From NCBI RefSeq assembly GCF_963675165.1, contig NC_087377.1, positions 17,753,018 to 17,817,017 on the forward strand: DNA of 64,000 nt, written 5' to 3'. Source of the stretch: Halichondria panicea (taxonomy: Eukaryota; Porifera; Demospongiae; Suberitida; Halichondriidae). A program made the translations under genes and the position numbers. Positions 24,457 to 37,800 of the stretch are shown piece after piece; the first letter of the stretch is position 1, and every line of letters begins with the position of its first letter. The notes below the pieces were generated by a model that ran no database searches, had not been told where the DNA came from, and saw only the letters and a list, made by a program, of their open reading frames with translations.

Positions 24457-27400
24457 ATGGCGTCTTATGTGATACTTCTACTGGCTCTGTGCTGCACCTT
24501 ACAGCAGCTAGCTGCCCAAGGGTAAGACTGTTGCTCAAAATGGCATCTAATATTATGTTAGCTGCTTATATTAAAGTGTTGTTATATTATTGCAGACTTA
24601 CTCATGCTTATCCTTTCTATAGTCCAATGATCAGCACTGAGAATGGGAATGTGAAGATCACCAGTACAGGAGATGTAGTCTTGCAACCAGGCGGTGATGG
24701 GGCCGTACAAGTCCTCACCAGCTCTGGGGAGGTTATGAACATGACAGGAGCACAAGGACCTCCCGTACGTTTTAGTGGCGTCCGTCTAATACTGTAGTTC
24801 ATAGTTGAAGTTACATTCCTTGTTATACCTCAGGTGTGTGTCTGTGCATGTGTGTGTAGATTGCTACAGCTGCTCAAGGATCAATGAGCAAGAGTTTCTA
24901 TATACGTTTTTCTTGGTTTTTCTTGGATTGCAATTTTCAAAACAATGCTCCGTTCTCGCAATTATATCCATATTCCCTAATCAGTATATACCTGCAAGGG
25001 CTAGTGTATAAGCCAGTGGTGAAGATAACATACCATTGCCAGGTTTCAGGCTAACCTCTTTAAGATAACTTTTCAGCACTTCTTTGGCATGTTTTGCACT
25101 TATACAGGGTGTGAAAGGAGACAAAGGGGACCCAGGAGACCCAGGGCCACCAGGTAAAACAAACTCCATTGTTAGTAGCACTTCAAAATTAATTAACTCT
25201 CTCCCCTATGCCAGGTATAATGGGTAATACGGGAATACAGGGTGAGCGAGGTTTGCCTGGTTCGGCTGGGGCACCTGGTTCGGCCGGAGAACCTGGTCCT
25301 GCTGGAACACCAGGTTCGACTGGAACACCCGGGCCTGCTGGAGAACCCGGAGCTAACGGGTCCGGAGCAGGAGGCCTGATCTCGTGGAATGAGTGTGCAT
25401 GGAGGGACCTCAACGTTGGCTTGGACTATGGTCTAATTACAGTAAGCTAGTGGTTTGACAATTAACAGTTGGTTAGACTGTGGAAGCCATGTTGTAGAAC
25501 CCTGTCTCTGGTGCCCATCTGCTGTGTACATGCATGCGTGCATGCATGTGGGCGCGTTGTTTACTATTCTGTATTATGTCTTGCTGAGACGTGTAATTTC
25601 CTGGCTGTAGTAAGTGCAATTGGTAGTAAACTTCAATTCAACTTTTAACTTTTTAACAGTTATACTTCCAAGTTGATTGTTGAGGCGCAATAACAAGCCA
25701 CTAAACCACAAAGCTGTGACAGGCTCAGCTTAGTGGTTTAGTGAGTACCAACATTCAACTTTCAACTACTTAAAAAGCACTGTAGCTACGTAATATTCAA
25801 CCTACTTGAAAAACACGTAATAGTTTATAACTATTAACCGTGGCTTAATACTAACTTATATATATGGGTAGCACATGACGTATGTGTGCGTATAGAATCG
25901 ACCATGTGATAGCAGGCCAGCTGTACGTTGAATTATCTGTATTGGCATGCATGCAGATCTTCACTATATACATACGTATACGTATCTCTCCACTACTGCT
26001 TTGTGTGCATTCTGTCTCTTGTGTATAGACGTGCAATTTCAATAAACAAAGAGACGATACTTGGATCCGGATAACTTGGTACGGGAACATGAGAATAACG
26101 CGCTGTGTAAACTGCTGTATGAGATGGTACTTCACCATCAATGGAGAGGAGTGTTCTGATCCAGGTAATAATACATTAATTGTATTTTAGTGTGAAGTTA
26201 TAACTATATGGCCTCCCGAAAGTAGCTTGCCAAATTGTTTTGGTTTTCAAAGAGAAATACATAAGGCAGAGAGGATGTACGTAATAGTATACGCCCCCGG
26301 GCTTTGGGGCAGCACTGTAACCATAGATACAGGGTATTGCAGAATTTTTGCAATCAACAACAAATGCTTGTAGGTTGAGCGTTCCTAATATGGAAGACCA
26401 GTGATGCAAGCGTTACATATAAGAAACACTCAACCCTCAACGCTTTTCGTTGATGCTGTAAATTTTCTGCAAAACCCTGTACCTCATATCTATTATTTAG
26501 ATCCCACTTAGAGCTAGTAACATTACAGAATTTGTATCCTCAAGAATAGAACTGTAGGTCATAGGTCATAGGTCATAGCTGCCTGCTACATAAACACACA
26601 CTCTAATAGGATCTATGTTGTTGCGTGTTGTGTGTATACAGTTGTTTTGCATGTGTGCTTATGTATATCAACGAATACATTCCCATTGTTTATACTGTAT
26701 AGCTAGCAATTAGCTATTGGTAAACATCAATCCCTATATATCATTAGCTACATGTAACGATTCTGTTTGATTGAACTTTTCCTTAGCATTAAGATTTTCC
26801 TTCCTACGAATTTCTGCATGCATGTGGGATAGTGATTCTAGACTATAATTATACACAATAATAGTACATGCATACTTATACACTAGCCTAGCTTATTATA
26901 TCCCACCAACCATCATCCTCTCTCCCTAGGTCCCATCGATGGCGTTGTCTACCAGTCCGACAACTACCACATGCTAAGACAGAACACCATCAGCGGCACC
27001 TGCCGAACAGCCGGTGACCTTGGCAATATCACCTCGGGAGCTAAGAGGATCCAATTCTCCGTTCAAGACTGCCCGCGCTTTGGTGGCTTCGTATACGACG
27101 CTTACACCGGCTGGAACTCTGTCTCGAGGATTCTTATCGAAGAAATTATTCCACGTACGAAAAATTATTTACATGTGTGCATATTTAGGCTAAAATGTAT
27201 TTGTAGCGAAGATAACAATCCCCTTTGTATTAAAAATCTCATAGACTTTCGACTCTGATCAAGGTAATGGATTAACTACCACGAGAAATGCTCATTGTCA
27301 TACATACATAATGTGACTATAGTAACAATCTGATCGATACTTACAGGGTTCATAATATCTCATTTATTATAGCACAATCTGATCGATACTTACAGGGTTC

Positions 27401-30400
27401 ATATTTCCCAATACAATAATCTGTAAATTCTCATAATTATAATTATAGCTGTACATAAAAATGTTATGACATAAATTATAGCATGTTGAACATTGAACAC
27501 TATATCTGTATCTAGTGACTATAATCAAATTTTGAGTATTTGATCACCAATATAATTATGCACGCATGCATATGCAGGAGACAACACGGTCCCTGAAGTG
27601 GCTGTGGTTGCACCAGACTCGTACGTCTACCAGCCCAACTATTGCCATTACTTCTTTTCTGATCTGGGGGGAAATTCTGAGCGTAATCTCGGACTTATCG
27701 CAAAGATTTCTTTTGTTAAACTGCACGAGTTCAGCGTACTGCGTATCACATGGGAGGGGAACTTACGGTGAGTAATATACACGATTTATTGTTTATTTAT
27801 AGCTATTGATTGTACATGCAGTTATTACAACTGTTGTTGAGCGTGTTTTGAAAGTGATCAGTGCATGTACGTGTATATATACACGTTTATATAATATTAT
27901 ATCTCGCAATTGATATAGCACTTTTGTCAGTAGATCTATAGTAACTGTTGTTGAGCATGTTTTGAAAGTGATCAGTGTACGTGTATATATACACGTTTAT
28001 ATCTTGCAATTGACTTTGATCTACAACACTCAGTGCACTATGCATGTGTGCATGTGTGTGTAACATCTGAAAGTCATGCATGGTCAAACAGTATGCCGAA
28101 TTTCAGCGCCAAAAAGAAGCGAAATAAAGGAAGCAAGAGTGCCCTATGTTGTAATCCTCTATATAGCCTGAGTTTGTACTGTAAAGCTGTTTGTATTAAT
28201 GTCCACTCTTCCCTTCAACCAACATTACCCCTCCCCCCTCCCCCCTCCCCCCTTCTCCATTGTGTCACAATATCCGCTCTTGTGTATACATATACAGGAA
28301 GAGGAGCTGCACCAACTGTTGTTCCCGCTGGTGGATCGAAGTCGATGGCGCTGAATGCGATGAAAGCGTAGAAACGTCCATCTCTTCCAGCCGAGCCTAC
28401 AATATATTTGCGCCCACCACCCTCACCGGTGTGTGTGCCAAGTCAGGCGATCTAGTCATCTCCAACGGTCTCCATAGCATCAGATTGATGGTCGGCAGTT
28501 GCGCTGGCTTTGGAGTGTCTAATACAGCAAGTGGCTTCCATTCTACATCAAGATTTATTGTCGACGAGATACCGCGACGTGAGTACATAATAATACTTAT
28601 TACCATGCATACGTATTTTACACAAGAACAAATGGATAAATTTATATAGAAAAAATGTCCAAACATTTTAGAGATCTGGGGTCGCCTTAAATCAGTTAGT
28701 TTAGATTACCATACATATTTATGCACCCAAACAAATGAATCTAAGGGCCAAATAATAATTATTAGAGGGTTTCCTTAAATCGAATAAGTATCATAGTTGT
28801 CAATAATAATTAAGTGTTGTTTTTTCAAAATACAAGCCCTCCAGGGAATTCAATGATTTGTGCGTTTATCTTGTAACTAAGTGTGTACTATTAGCTTTCA
28901 GATTCAACAGACAGACTGTCTATAGCTGCTATAAGTGTATACAGTATAGCGGATATATTTCGAGGGTTTAAATGTTTGCGGTTTTCACTGATTAAGCATG
29001 TACTGTGAACGTTTTATTGATAAAAATACAAGCCCAAGAAAAAAAAGAAATTCGGTGATTTACAAATTTGTACTAATAGCTTTTGGGTTCAAGAAGATTT
29101 AATGTGTCTACTGATTAAACTAACGGAAGTGCATGCATGCTTATATGTTATGATTTCGTAAATGTCAACACCTTACTGTTGCCAATCCACCCTTCCCCAC
29201 CCTTAGTCTGGCTACCATATCCAAATAATTATATCTTTAGTATGGCTACCGCACCCTTGTAGCTCGAGACCAACTACTCAAAACCAATGACGCCTACCAC
29301 CCAATATGGACCAATTGTGGCCCTGTATTCGTTTCCGAGGGGACCATTGACGAGGGTGCCATCAACTCGACGAATTGCACCATCACTAAGACGGCCGTGG
29401 ACTCAGTCGTGCGTGTCACATTCAACGGGAATATACGAGTGACAGATTGTCACGACTGTTGCATGCGATGGTTTATCACCCTCAACGGTGAGGAGTGTTC
29501 TGATCCTGCTCCCATTGAAGCCGTGATTTACTCGACTGATGCAGAACAAGTCAATATACACCGAGGAGCTACTATTACAGGTATACTTCTTTTTTTTTTT
29601 TTTTTTTTTTTTAAGAAACAAATTTATGCAATGCAAAGGTCATACTTACTCAAGCACTGTACAGCAATATATTTTCTGGTTTTCTGATTAAATCAATTTC
29701 ATCTGGGCCATAATTTTTTTTTTCGGCCTTAGACCATGGTATTGGACTTATCTCTCAAATATGAAAGGTCTTTTTCTAAGCTTTCAGAAAATCATAAAAA
29801 TTAATCGTTGCAATTGAATTAAAGTTTGTGTGACAAACAACGTGTGCTAACATGAGAACCTAAACTCGATACATGTGTTAACACAATCACACCATTAATG
29901 CTTCTTCATTTAACACGTGTACGATTCATTCTTCCCCGTAGGTTTCTGTCAGGCCACAGCCTCGGGACCCATAGCAACTGACAATGTGACAGCCCTGCTC
30001 AACGTGGGGAGGTGCAGTGGGTTCAACGAGACCTATAATGCATTCACTGGATTTGGTTCTCCGGTCTCCATGCTCGTCGAGGCATACCCTAAACGTGAGA
30101 ACACTAAAACTACTGTTTTTAAATAGCCAAGACTAACATTTTCTAGCGTATTGTGAAATTATTAACTTTTCAAAGGTTGTTTTTCTAAAGCTGATTTTGA
30201 TGTTATAATTATTTGGTGGACTTAGACCATCCCATATCTTTGATGTACAATAATAACTAATATCACCCCCTCCCCCACACCCACACACACACACCTACAC
30301 CCACCCACCCACCCACACACACACACTCACACACACGCAGCCATCACCAACCCACCAATGGACGGATCCTTCTACCCAAACTGGGCCCAGTATGTATACA

Positions 30401-30861
30401 CTGAGAACACCACAGAATCAAACACCACATCCCTCTATAGCTCCACCTTCTCTAAGCGTACCGACAACTCCGCCCTGAAAATCTCCTGGGAGGGAAACGC
30501 CGCCTTACTGAACTGCTCTGACTGTTGTACACGCTGGTTTATTGCCATTAACGGTGAGGAATGTTCCAGCCCTGGACCCATAGATGGTGCTATTCGACAA
30601 GATTTGTCCGATTCGTCAATCGGTACCTTTGACCTCTACCGCCCGATAACTGTCGCTGGTATCTGCAGCGGTACTAATAGCTCCACCCCATTGCTCGGAG
30701 GAGATCATGTGATCAGTCTGGGTGTGGGGGCGTGTGCGCCTACAGAGGATGGAGACGATATTCTGACTAGCGATGTAGTGACAGGATACAATTCAGTATC
30801 GAGAATCATTGTTGAGGAACTGCCCAATCAGAATGAGGAAAACTGTATCACACCACCTTAG
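24457..30861 (+). CDS. Secreted collagen-like protein with four tandem CTHRC1-type domains
   Basis: Eleven exons close in phase to 776 residues: 24457-24521, 24596-24764, 25108-25153, 25215-25441, 26029-26164, 26930-27154, 27578-27767, 28298-28578, 29263-29580, 29942-30094, 30341-30861. A signal peptide (1 to about 20) and a ~50-residue spacer precede 24 uninterrupted Gly-X-Y triplets (73-144). Four copies of the C-terminal domain of collagen triple helix repeat-containing protein 1 follow, at about 151-289, 290-446, 447-603 and 604-776. Each has the signature C-C-x-R-W-(Y/F/W)...(N/D)G-x-E-C: VNCCMRWYFTINGEEC, TNCCSRWWIEVDGAEC, HDCCMRWFITLNGEEC, SDCCTRWFIAINGEEC. Domains 1 and 4 also keep GWNSVSRILIEE / GYNSVSRIIVEE. 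CTHRC1 in vertebrates is a secreted glycoprotein with one such domain, linked to Wnt signalling and matrix. Here a matrix role is inferred. The collagen stretch could trimerise the chain, giving twelve domains per assembly. Confidence 0.9.
26556..26576 (+). promoter_or_regulatory. Three AGGTCA half-sites with 1-bp spacing (DR1-like)
   Basis: AGGTCA occurs at 26556-26561, 26563-26568 and 26570-26575, each separated by one T. Paired AGGTCA with 1-bp spacing is the DR1 element bound by RXR/HNF4-type nuclear receptors. It lies in an intron of the CTHRC1-domain gene. It may equally be a chance 7-bp microsatellite. Confidence 0.3.
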
Positions 30862-31769
30862 TTACACGGAACGTTTATATATCGGACTATAATATTATCA
30901 CATGACACACATTTCACTATAATTATATAAAAAAAATTATTATTTTGTACAATTAATATTATAATAATGCTGATTTATTTTTTATACATGCATTTAAAAT
31001 CGTGCCGTAATAAAATCACGTAAAAATATACTGTAATAATTTTGTACACGTATAATATGACAATAAATGGATGTTTTCTAATTAAATTATGATTGAAAAA
31101 ACAAACTAAAACAGAATTAAATACGTAGACGTTACACGGAGATAATGAGTTTATGGTTGCTAGGGGCAACAGTTGCTAGTTTACTATCGTGGAGACGTTT
31201 GTCGGATATATTCTGCAAAGGAGGAGAGAAACAACGAAACGATGTATTATACGATACAGAAAAATGGAATGTATAAAACAGTATTATGCTATAAACCCAG
31301 GCCATCACGCTTTTCAGAAATAAAGAAAATTTGGGCTCAAATTATTTGATAGGCCTTTCAAAGAGCTACTAAACGTAGTTATAATGAGACATTCTAAACT
31401 TTAAGTTATCCACGTACGATAAACACTAGCTTCTGAAATAGCAACTTTTTTCGGGGTAGTTGAACAATCTTTAAAACAGCCGTAACATCAGTACCGTTGA
31501 TCCAATGTCAAAACTTTTATGATTTTCTAAAAACTTAGAAAGAGACCTTTCAAATGGTGTCCTAAAAGTTTATATTTGAGAGATTAAAACTATTTGCCAG
31601 TTTGGCGATACCATGGATCCAAGGCCAAAAAATGACAGATTATGGCCCCAATGAAATTTTGGATTGAAACACATGATTTTTTTCTAAGCTTTCAGAAAAT
31701 GATAAAAGTTTTGACATTGGATCAACGGTACTAAAGTTATGGCTGTTAACAACTTAACTCATGAAAAAC
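30862..31769. other. Convergent intergenic region with a long-TIR element
   Basis: No gene is seen. Positions 30900-31150 are very AT-rich, with likely polyadenylation signals for both converging genes. Positions 31478-31749 hold a full inverted-repeat element: about 65 bp at 31478-31548 (AACAGCCGTAACATCAGTAC...) is repeated in reverse complement at 31683-31749. Partial relatives occur at 11020-11310, 11810-12110, 14205-14490, 49110-49275 and 50575-50665. Confidence 0.7.
31478..31749. mobile_element. MITE-like element with ~65-bp terminal inverted repeats (family G)
   Basis: The two arms match closely (CCGTTGATCCAATGTCAAAA on the left, its reverse complement on the right) around a ~135-bp core. 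It has no coding capacity, as expected of a non-autonomous DNA transposon. The same arm sequence recurs in introns of the FN3 receptor and TRAPPC12 genes. Confidence 0.75.
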
Positions 31770-34700
31770 TCACAAATTTAAAGTCCTGACTTTAGTGTTG
31801 GGACAGAGCTGGTCTGTTTTGAAGTGACACTGCTTGTGTAGAGTGAGAGCACAATCTGCAGCAAAGGACAAACCACTCCCTCACAACATAGCAATAATTA
31901 TAGCCTGTTCTACTGCCCCCTCCCCCCTTATTCTACTACCCCCAATTTTAGTGCCTCCCAGCTACAGCCCCCCTCTACTACCCCTCATTCTACTGCCCCC
32001 TCATTCTACAGCCCCCTCACCTACTACCCCCCATTCTAGTGCCCCCAGCTACAGCCCCCCTCACCTACTACCCCTCATTCTATTTCTCCCTCATTCTACA
32101 GCCCCCCGCTACAGCCCCCCTCGCCTACTACCCCCTTATTCTACAGCCCCCCTCACCTACTACCCTTCACCTACTACCCCCTCATTCTAGTGCCCCCAGC
32201 TACAGCCCCCCTCACCTACTACCCCTCATTCTACAGCCCCCCCCCCAGCTACAGCCCCCCACACCTACTGCCCCCCCCAACTAAACTCCAATTCTACTGC
32301 CCATGCTCAGAGTTAGTGGCTGGACATTACCGTACCTCTGCATCGGTAAGCTTGCTTTCCAAATATCCCACTGATCTTGCCTTTACAGACGTAGCAAAGC
32401 ATTTTTCTGAGAAAAGAAAACACGAAAAAAAATGCATAAAACACACGTAAATCAGGCAATAAAAAATTCGGTACTAAAATACATGGACATGGGAGTGATC
32501 GATCTATATAACCAAATTACATAATTATAGTAATATCGAAGCCACTCACTCTTGGATGTGGACGGCCAGAAAGGTGTGGTCGTTGTAAATATGTAATTTC
32601 TTTGCGTTGCTAAAGTGACGTCGTAACTTGTTAGCGTGTGCAGAGCTGAGTGCTACAATGTTCCTCACCCCGGCCGAGTTCTTCACTTCAAACACGAGGG
32701 TAGAGGGGATACGATCGTCCGCCCCTGTTCGTTAAATATTAAAGAGAAAGCAATTAACAAAAAATTTAATGCATTGTATCACAAAAGATTTAAGCACACT
32801 GCTGACACTTGAGAGAGGGTATGGAGCGTCTAATTTCAAAACTAAAAGATGCATTCAGTATATAGCTCTTAGGAAGGCCTATCACATGACATGCTTAGAT
32901 AAAAGATTAATTAATAAAACATTATTTTACTAATTAGCGAGGTAATAATTGATACCATATAAGGACTCTGCCTCGCTCCCAGCCATGCTCATAGTGAGAG
33001 CTTTCCTTTGCGGGGTCGTCATGGAAACAGTCACATGATCCTGAGTGGGTGTGGCCACTAGAGAGTTGGTCAACTGCTCATACGATGACGACCGTCGCCA
33101 ATGAGGGGAAAGGGGCGGGGCTTCATCCTGAGGGGTAACAAAGAACGAAAGGAACGTTACTTAATACCGCTAGCGATGAGGTGTTTAATTTTCGTGGAAC
33201 TGCCTCTAAAAAAACATTTCATTAAATAAATTTCACGCTATACGGTATATCAACGCATGTTGCGTCCGCCGTTAGCTATAGTCCCATTTACACGAGGCCT
33301 TCAATTCGGGTTGGATCCCGGATTAAACCTATCCGCGGTCATGTAAACGGGCCTAATCCGGATTAGCCAACCCAACTCTGGAGGTGGTTCAGATTGTGTC
33401 AGAAGCGGTTTAGCTGTGAGTAAACACAAGGTGTTATACATATTTGTGGGTGTTCCCAGAATAAGCCCATAGCTTCCTATCAGCCAATGTTTGCACACAT
33501 GCAATTAGTGGTCATTTTAATTAACTATGCACATTACCCAGAAAAATCTGACCCGGATTTGACCCGGATTAGGTGTCGTGTAAAAACAGGGCTCATGTTC
33601 TCAAACTATTTTTGTGGGGAGGATTGCTAACCCTTGAAAACAGTGAAACATAAGCCCCTCCTCGCGCTATACGGTAGTTAGATCCCACTTTTCCTTGGCT
33701 AACTAGAGCTAGCAACATTACATCATTTGTATCCTCAAGCAAGGTATAGTTACTGGGAACATATTAGCTCATACCGTATAGCTAGAAATTTCTGCAGCCA
33801 GAAAATTCTGCAAATTCTGTGAATGAATGAGTAAACGCAGAAATATTATCCGCAAATGCTTATTAACCACGCCTAATTTAACAGTTGAAAGTTCAATTCG
33901 CAGGTTTTTTACAGCTATTTGCAGAATTTTTGGGCTGCAGAAATTTCTAGCTGTACGGTAGTTCCCTGCTTAACACACACAAGTGAGATCTAATACATAA
34001 TAGCATGACAAAAGGCGTGTTTTAAGTGAAGGGACAAAATTTGTAATCATCGCACTTACCTCTGACTGTCCCTCAGGGGGAGTGGGGTTGGGCTGCTCGG
34101 ACTGGGCAGGTTGTTCGGTTCGGTAGGAGACTAGAGGAGGTTGTTTGGTATGGTAGGAGACTAGGGGAGGTTGTTTGGTGTGGTAGGAGACTAGAGGAGG
34201 TTGTTTGGTGTGGTAGGAGACTAGAGGTATAGAAGTGAAACTATAATTTTATACAGTATAACTAGAAAATTTGACGAATGAGCCATTTGAGCTAAAATGG
34301 CAGAAAACTTAATTTGGTGGTTTTAAATCCGAAAAGTTTGCTAAGTCGTCAAATTTTCCTACTATTCGGTAGCATAAGATAGGGTTAGAGTACTTACATA
34401 TGTGGTTGTCATCGGCAACAGCAGGTTGAGTGTCTCCTTCTTGAGTGGCCACACTGCTATCACTAACAACACTCCCCACACTAACACCACCGCCCACACT
34501 AACATCACCGCCCACACCATCTCCACTTTTCTCACAAACTACATCTTTTCGGTTCTCGTTTTCTGAGTCAGAAGATTCAACAGCCTCTTGACCAGAAACA
34601 TCTCCCACAGTCATGTGATTGTCAGGTGATATACCACTCCCCTCTTCTGGAGCCGAGACTAGGACAACAGGAACATTGACCATACCCACAGGAAGTGATG

Positions 34701-34802
34701 TCATTGGCACAGAAAGTGGTGTCAATGGCACCCGCTCCAGACGTAACTCAGAAAATATTCCTTGAAGTCCATCAGCCACGCTGCTGGCTAGCTTGGCCGA
34801 CT

Positions 34803-34879
<77 letters not shown>

Positions 34880-37800
34880 GGGCGGGGGTGTCAGGGGGAT
34901 ATGATGAAAGCCAACAGTGTGAATGTATTGTGTTTGGAAACACGACTGTTTTCTATAGTAACACTAACTGTACAGTAACAAGAGATGACAACAATGTGAG
35001 AATATTGTCAACTCAAGGGGCCAAAGCTTTCACTAACTATTGAGTGAGCCTCTGTCACTGTTAGTCAGGGATATGCCCACACTGGTCGGTGGTGGTGGTT
35101 GGTACTAACCACTTCTAACCACTTTTTAGGCCTAGTTTACTACTTACATGTACATAGAGAGGAAAATGTGTTTAGTTGAGATTAAGGGCTGAAAATAGTA
35201 CAATACTGCACTAGATGCATGGGCACATCACTGACTGTACACTCAAGAGAGAGGGGGGTCACCTGATCATCCAGTGATTGATTCTCGACAGCACAGGACA
35301 TGCCCATCATGGGAGGGGCAGTATGGGAATAGGACAAGAGCAGACCACCATCCTCTGAGTCACATTCCAGTCTCACTTTAGCCTGCAGTAGAATAAGCTC
35401 TCTCAACGTTTTATAAAAGCCACTCAGTAAATACGTGAAATTCAGAATTCAACCTTGCTTTGTACAATACAGTGGAACCCCTCTATAGCGGACACCTTTT
35501 GGGGAACAACGTTCTGGCCTTTGTTGAGAGGTTGTTTTGTACACAAACTGTTCATTTGGGACCTGGGTGCCTGGCCGTTATATAGCAACTGGCCTTTGTT
35601 TGGAGGTGGTTGTTAACAGAGGTTCCACAGTATATACCGTATAGCGGGTATATTTTGAGGGTATAAATGTTTGCGGTTTTCGCTGATTAAGCTTGTACCA
35701 CGAACATTATACCCACAAATTTAATATCGCATGCATGCATGCTGCAAAAAAGCTGCTATATATTCCGCGAAAATTATATCCGCAAAAACCTTTCCAACAG
35801 TCATTCCGCGAAAGTTTATACCCTCGAAATATACCCGCTATATGGTCACAGCGTATTTCTTAATGGTAAGCAGTACACGCAAGTTAGTCAGGGATGTGCC
35901 CACACTGGTCAGTGGTGGTGGTTGGTACTAACCACCTCTAGACAACAATAACCATCTCTTAGGTCTAGTTTACCACATCAAAGAGGCAAATTTGTGTATT
36001 GAGTTGATTGAGGATTGAAGACAGCCACCACTTCCAAATTGCTGGGCACACAACTAAACAGGGTCCATGGCAACTTAGCTTTGTTGACTTCGTGTCTTGG
36101 ACTCCAGAGCATAAATATTTATAGACTGACTTCTATATATATATATATAAATATAGAGACGTCTCCAGATATAATTATTATATAGCGGGTAAATTGAATG
36201 GTTTTACCGATTTAATTTTCGTGGAAAAGCAGCCTTTTTTGCAGCATGCATGCGTGCGATATTAAATTCGTAGGTATACAAATATTCGCATTACATGCTT
36301 AATCAGCGAAAACTCCAGTACCGTATAGCTGGTAATTTTTGTGGGGTAAAAAATTCGAAAACGGTGGTTTTCGTGAGTAAAAATTTCATTTAGTCTCGTT
36401 GCCTGCACTGCATTCATACATTCCGGTAAGCCACGCCTACATTAACATTTCGTGGAGTTCAGCTTGCCCACGAAAATAACGAATTTTTTACCCCACGAAA
36501 ATTACCCGCTATATTATGGTTTAATTATTGTAACTCACGTACATGTACATACATCCACTCGACTTGGAGGTGACAGATGAGGGGGGCGGGGCTACCGTGC
36601 GGCACGACCTTTACACCCACACCCGGCACGCACATCGGCCACTCTATGTCACACTCGAGTTCCTATGGCAACAAAACCAACAGAAAATCACACTCAGAAA
36701 GAAAACAAGAGCTTTTTAATTTGTATATTTAACTAGGAATCGCAATTTCCCAGGTACTTAGGAAAGAGTGGAGGATAATGATATGAGCTTACCAGTGCAG
36801 TGTCTGTGTGTGAGGTGACCTTGGTGATCTTGAGCTTTGGTAGCTCTGTGTTAGGTAGCAGCTCCACAACACTCAGATGATTGTACTCCTGTGGTAAGGG
36901 GGGGTGGACTAACTATTATATAACGTATTTCTAGAATATTTTGCGAGTGACAAACCCTTTGCGAATGAGCCAAATCAGCAGAAAAATTGACCCTTTGCCG
37001 ATCTAACTATTGCATTCTGGCAAGGATCGTGTGTATTTACTAGTACTCATTTAGGTTTTGCGATTATATTGTTGCGAATTGATCAACCTTCGCAAAACAT
37101 TCTAGTAATACGGTACTGTACTCCTAGCAGTAGGGGGGGGGGAGATCAACTATACTCTTAGCAGGGGGGGGGGTTTAAGGTATGCTATTGTGTTCTGGCT
37201 GACAAAGAACCTTTCTTCTGGACACCCTTTGATTACAAAATTAAAATACATCAACCACTTAGCAACATTGGAGGACATTGCGTATCAATGTGCCTAAAGC
37301 AACCATACAATTGATCTAGGTAGGTATTAACATTCTCAGAGTGCCTTCCTTCATATTTTTTATAGGAACAATTAAATTTAGATCTATCTTAATACTTCAA
37401 TTTAAAGCGACACACTTACGTTCTGCCAGACTCATGTACACTGAATTTATATGGTGCTATATGGGCAAAATATCGAAATGTCGCATATTTAGAGTGTCGC
37501 CTTAATAGAGATCTTACAGTATGTATTATACCCTGTATAATATAGCGTTGCTCAGACTATATAATTATATTACCAGGTACCTAAGTATAAACTAGGACAA
37601 CGTTCCGTAGCATAACTATTCATGTACGTATGCATGTCTATACCGTATAGCTGGTAATGTTCGTGGGGTAAAAAAATTCGTTCAACTCGAAAACGATGAT
37701 TTTCGCGAGTAAAAAATTTCGTTAGACTTCATTGCCTGCACTGCATTGCATGCGTTCTGGTAGCCAAATCTATGTTTTCGTGGAGGTTAGCTTACCCATG

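Noticed and set aside
29241-29262. Acceptor at 29240 for the third CTHRC1 domain
   Set aside because: It gives the wrong phase after the donor at 28578; the acceptor at 29261-29262 restores phase 1 and the frame.
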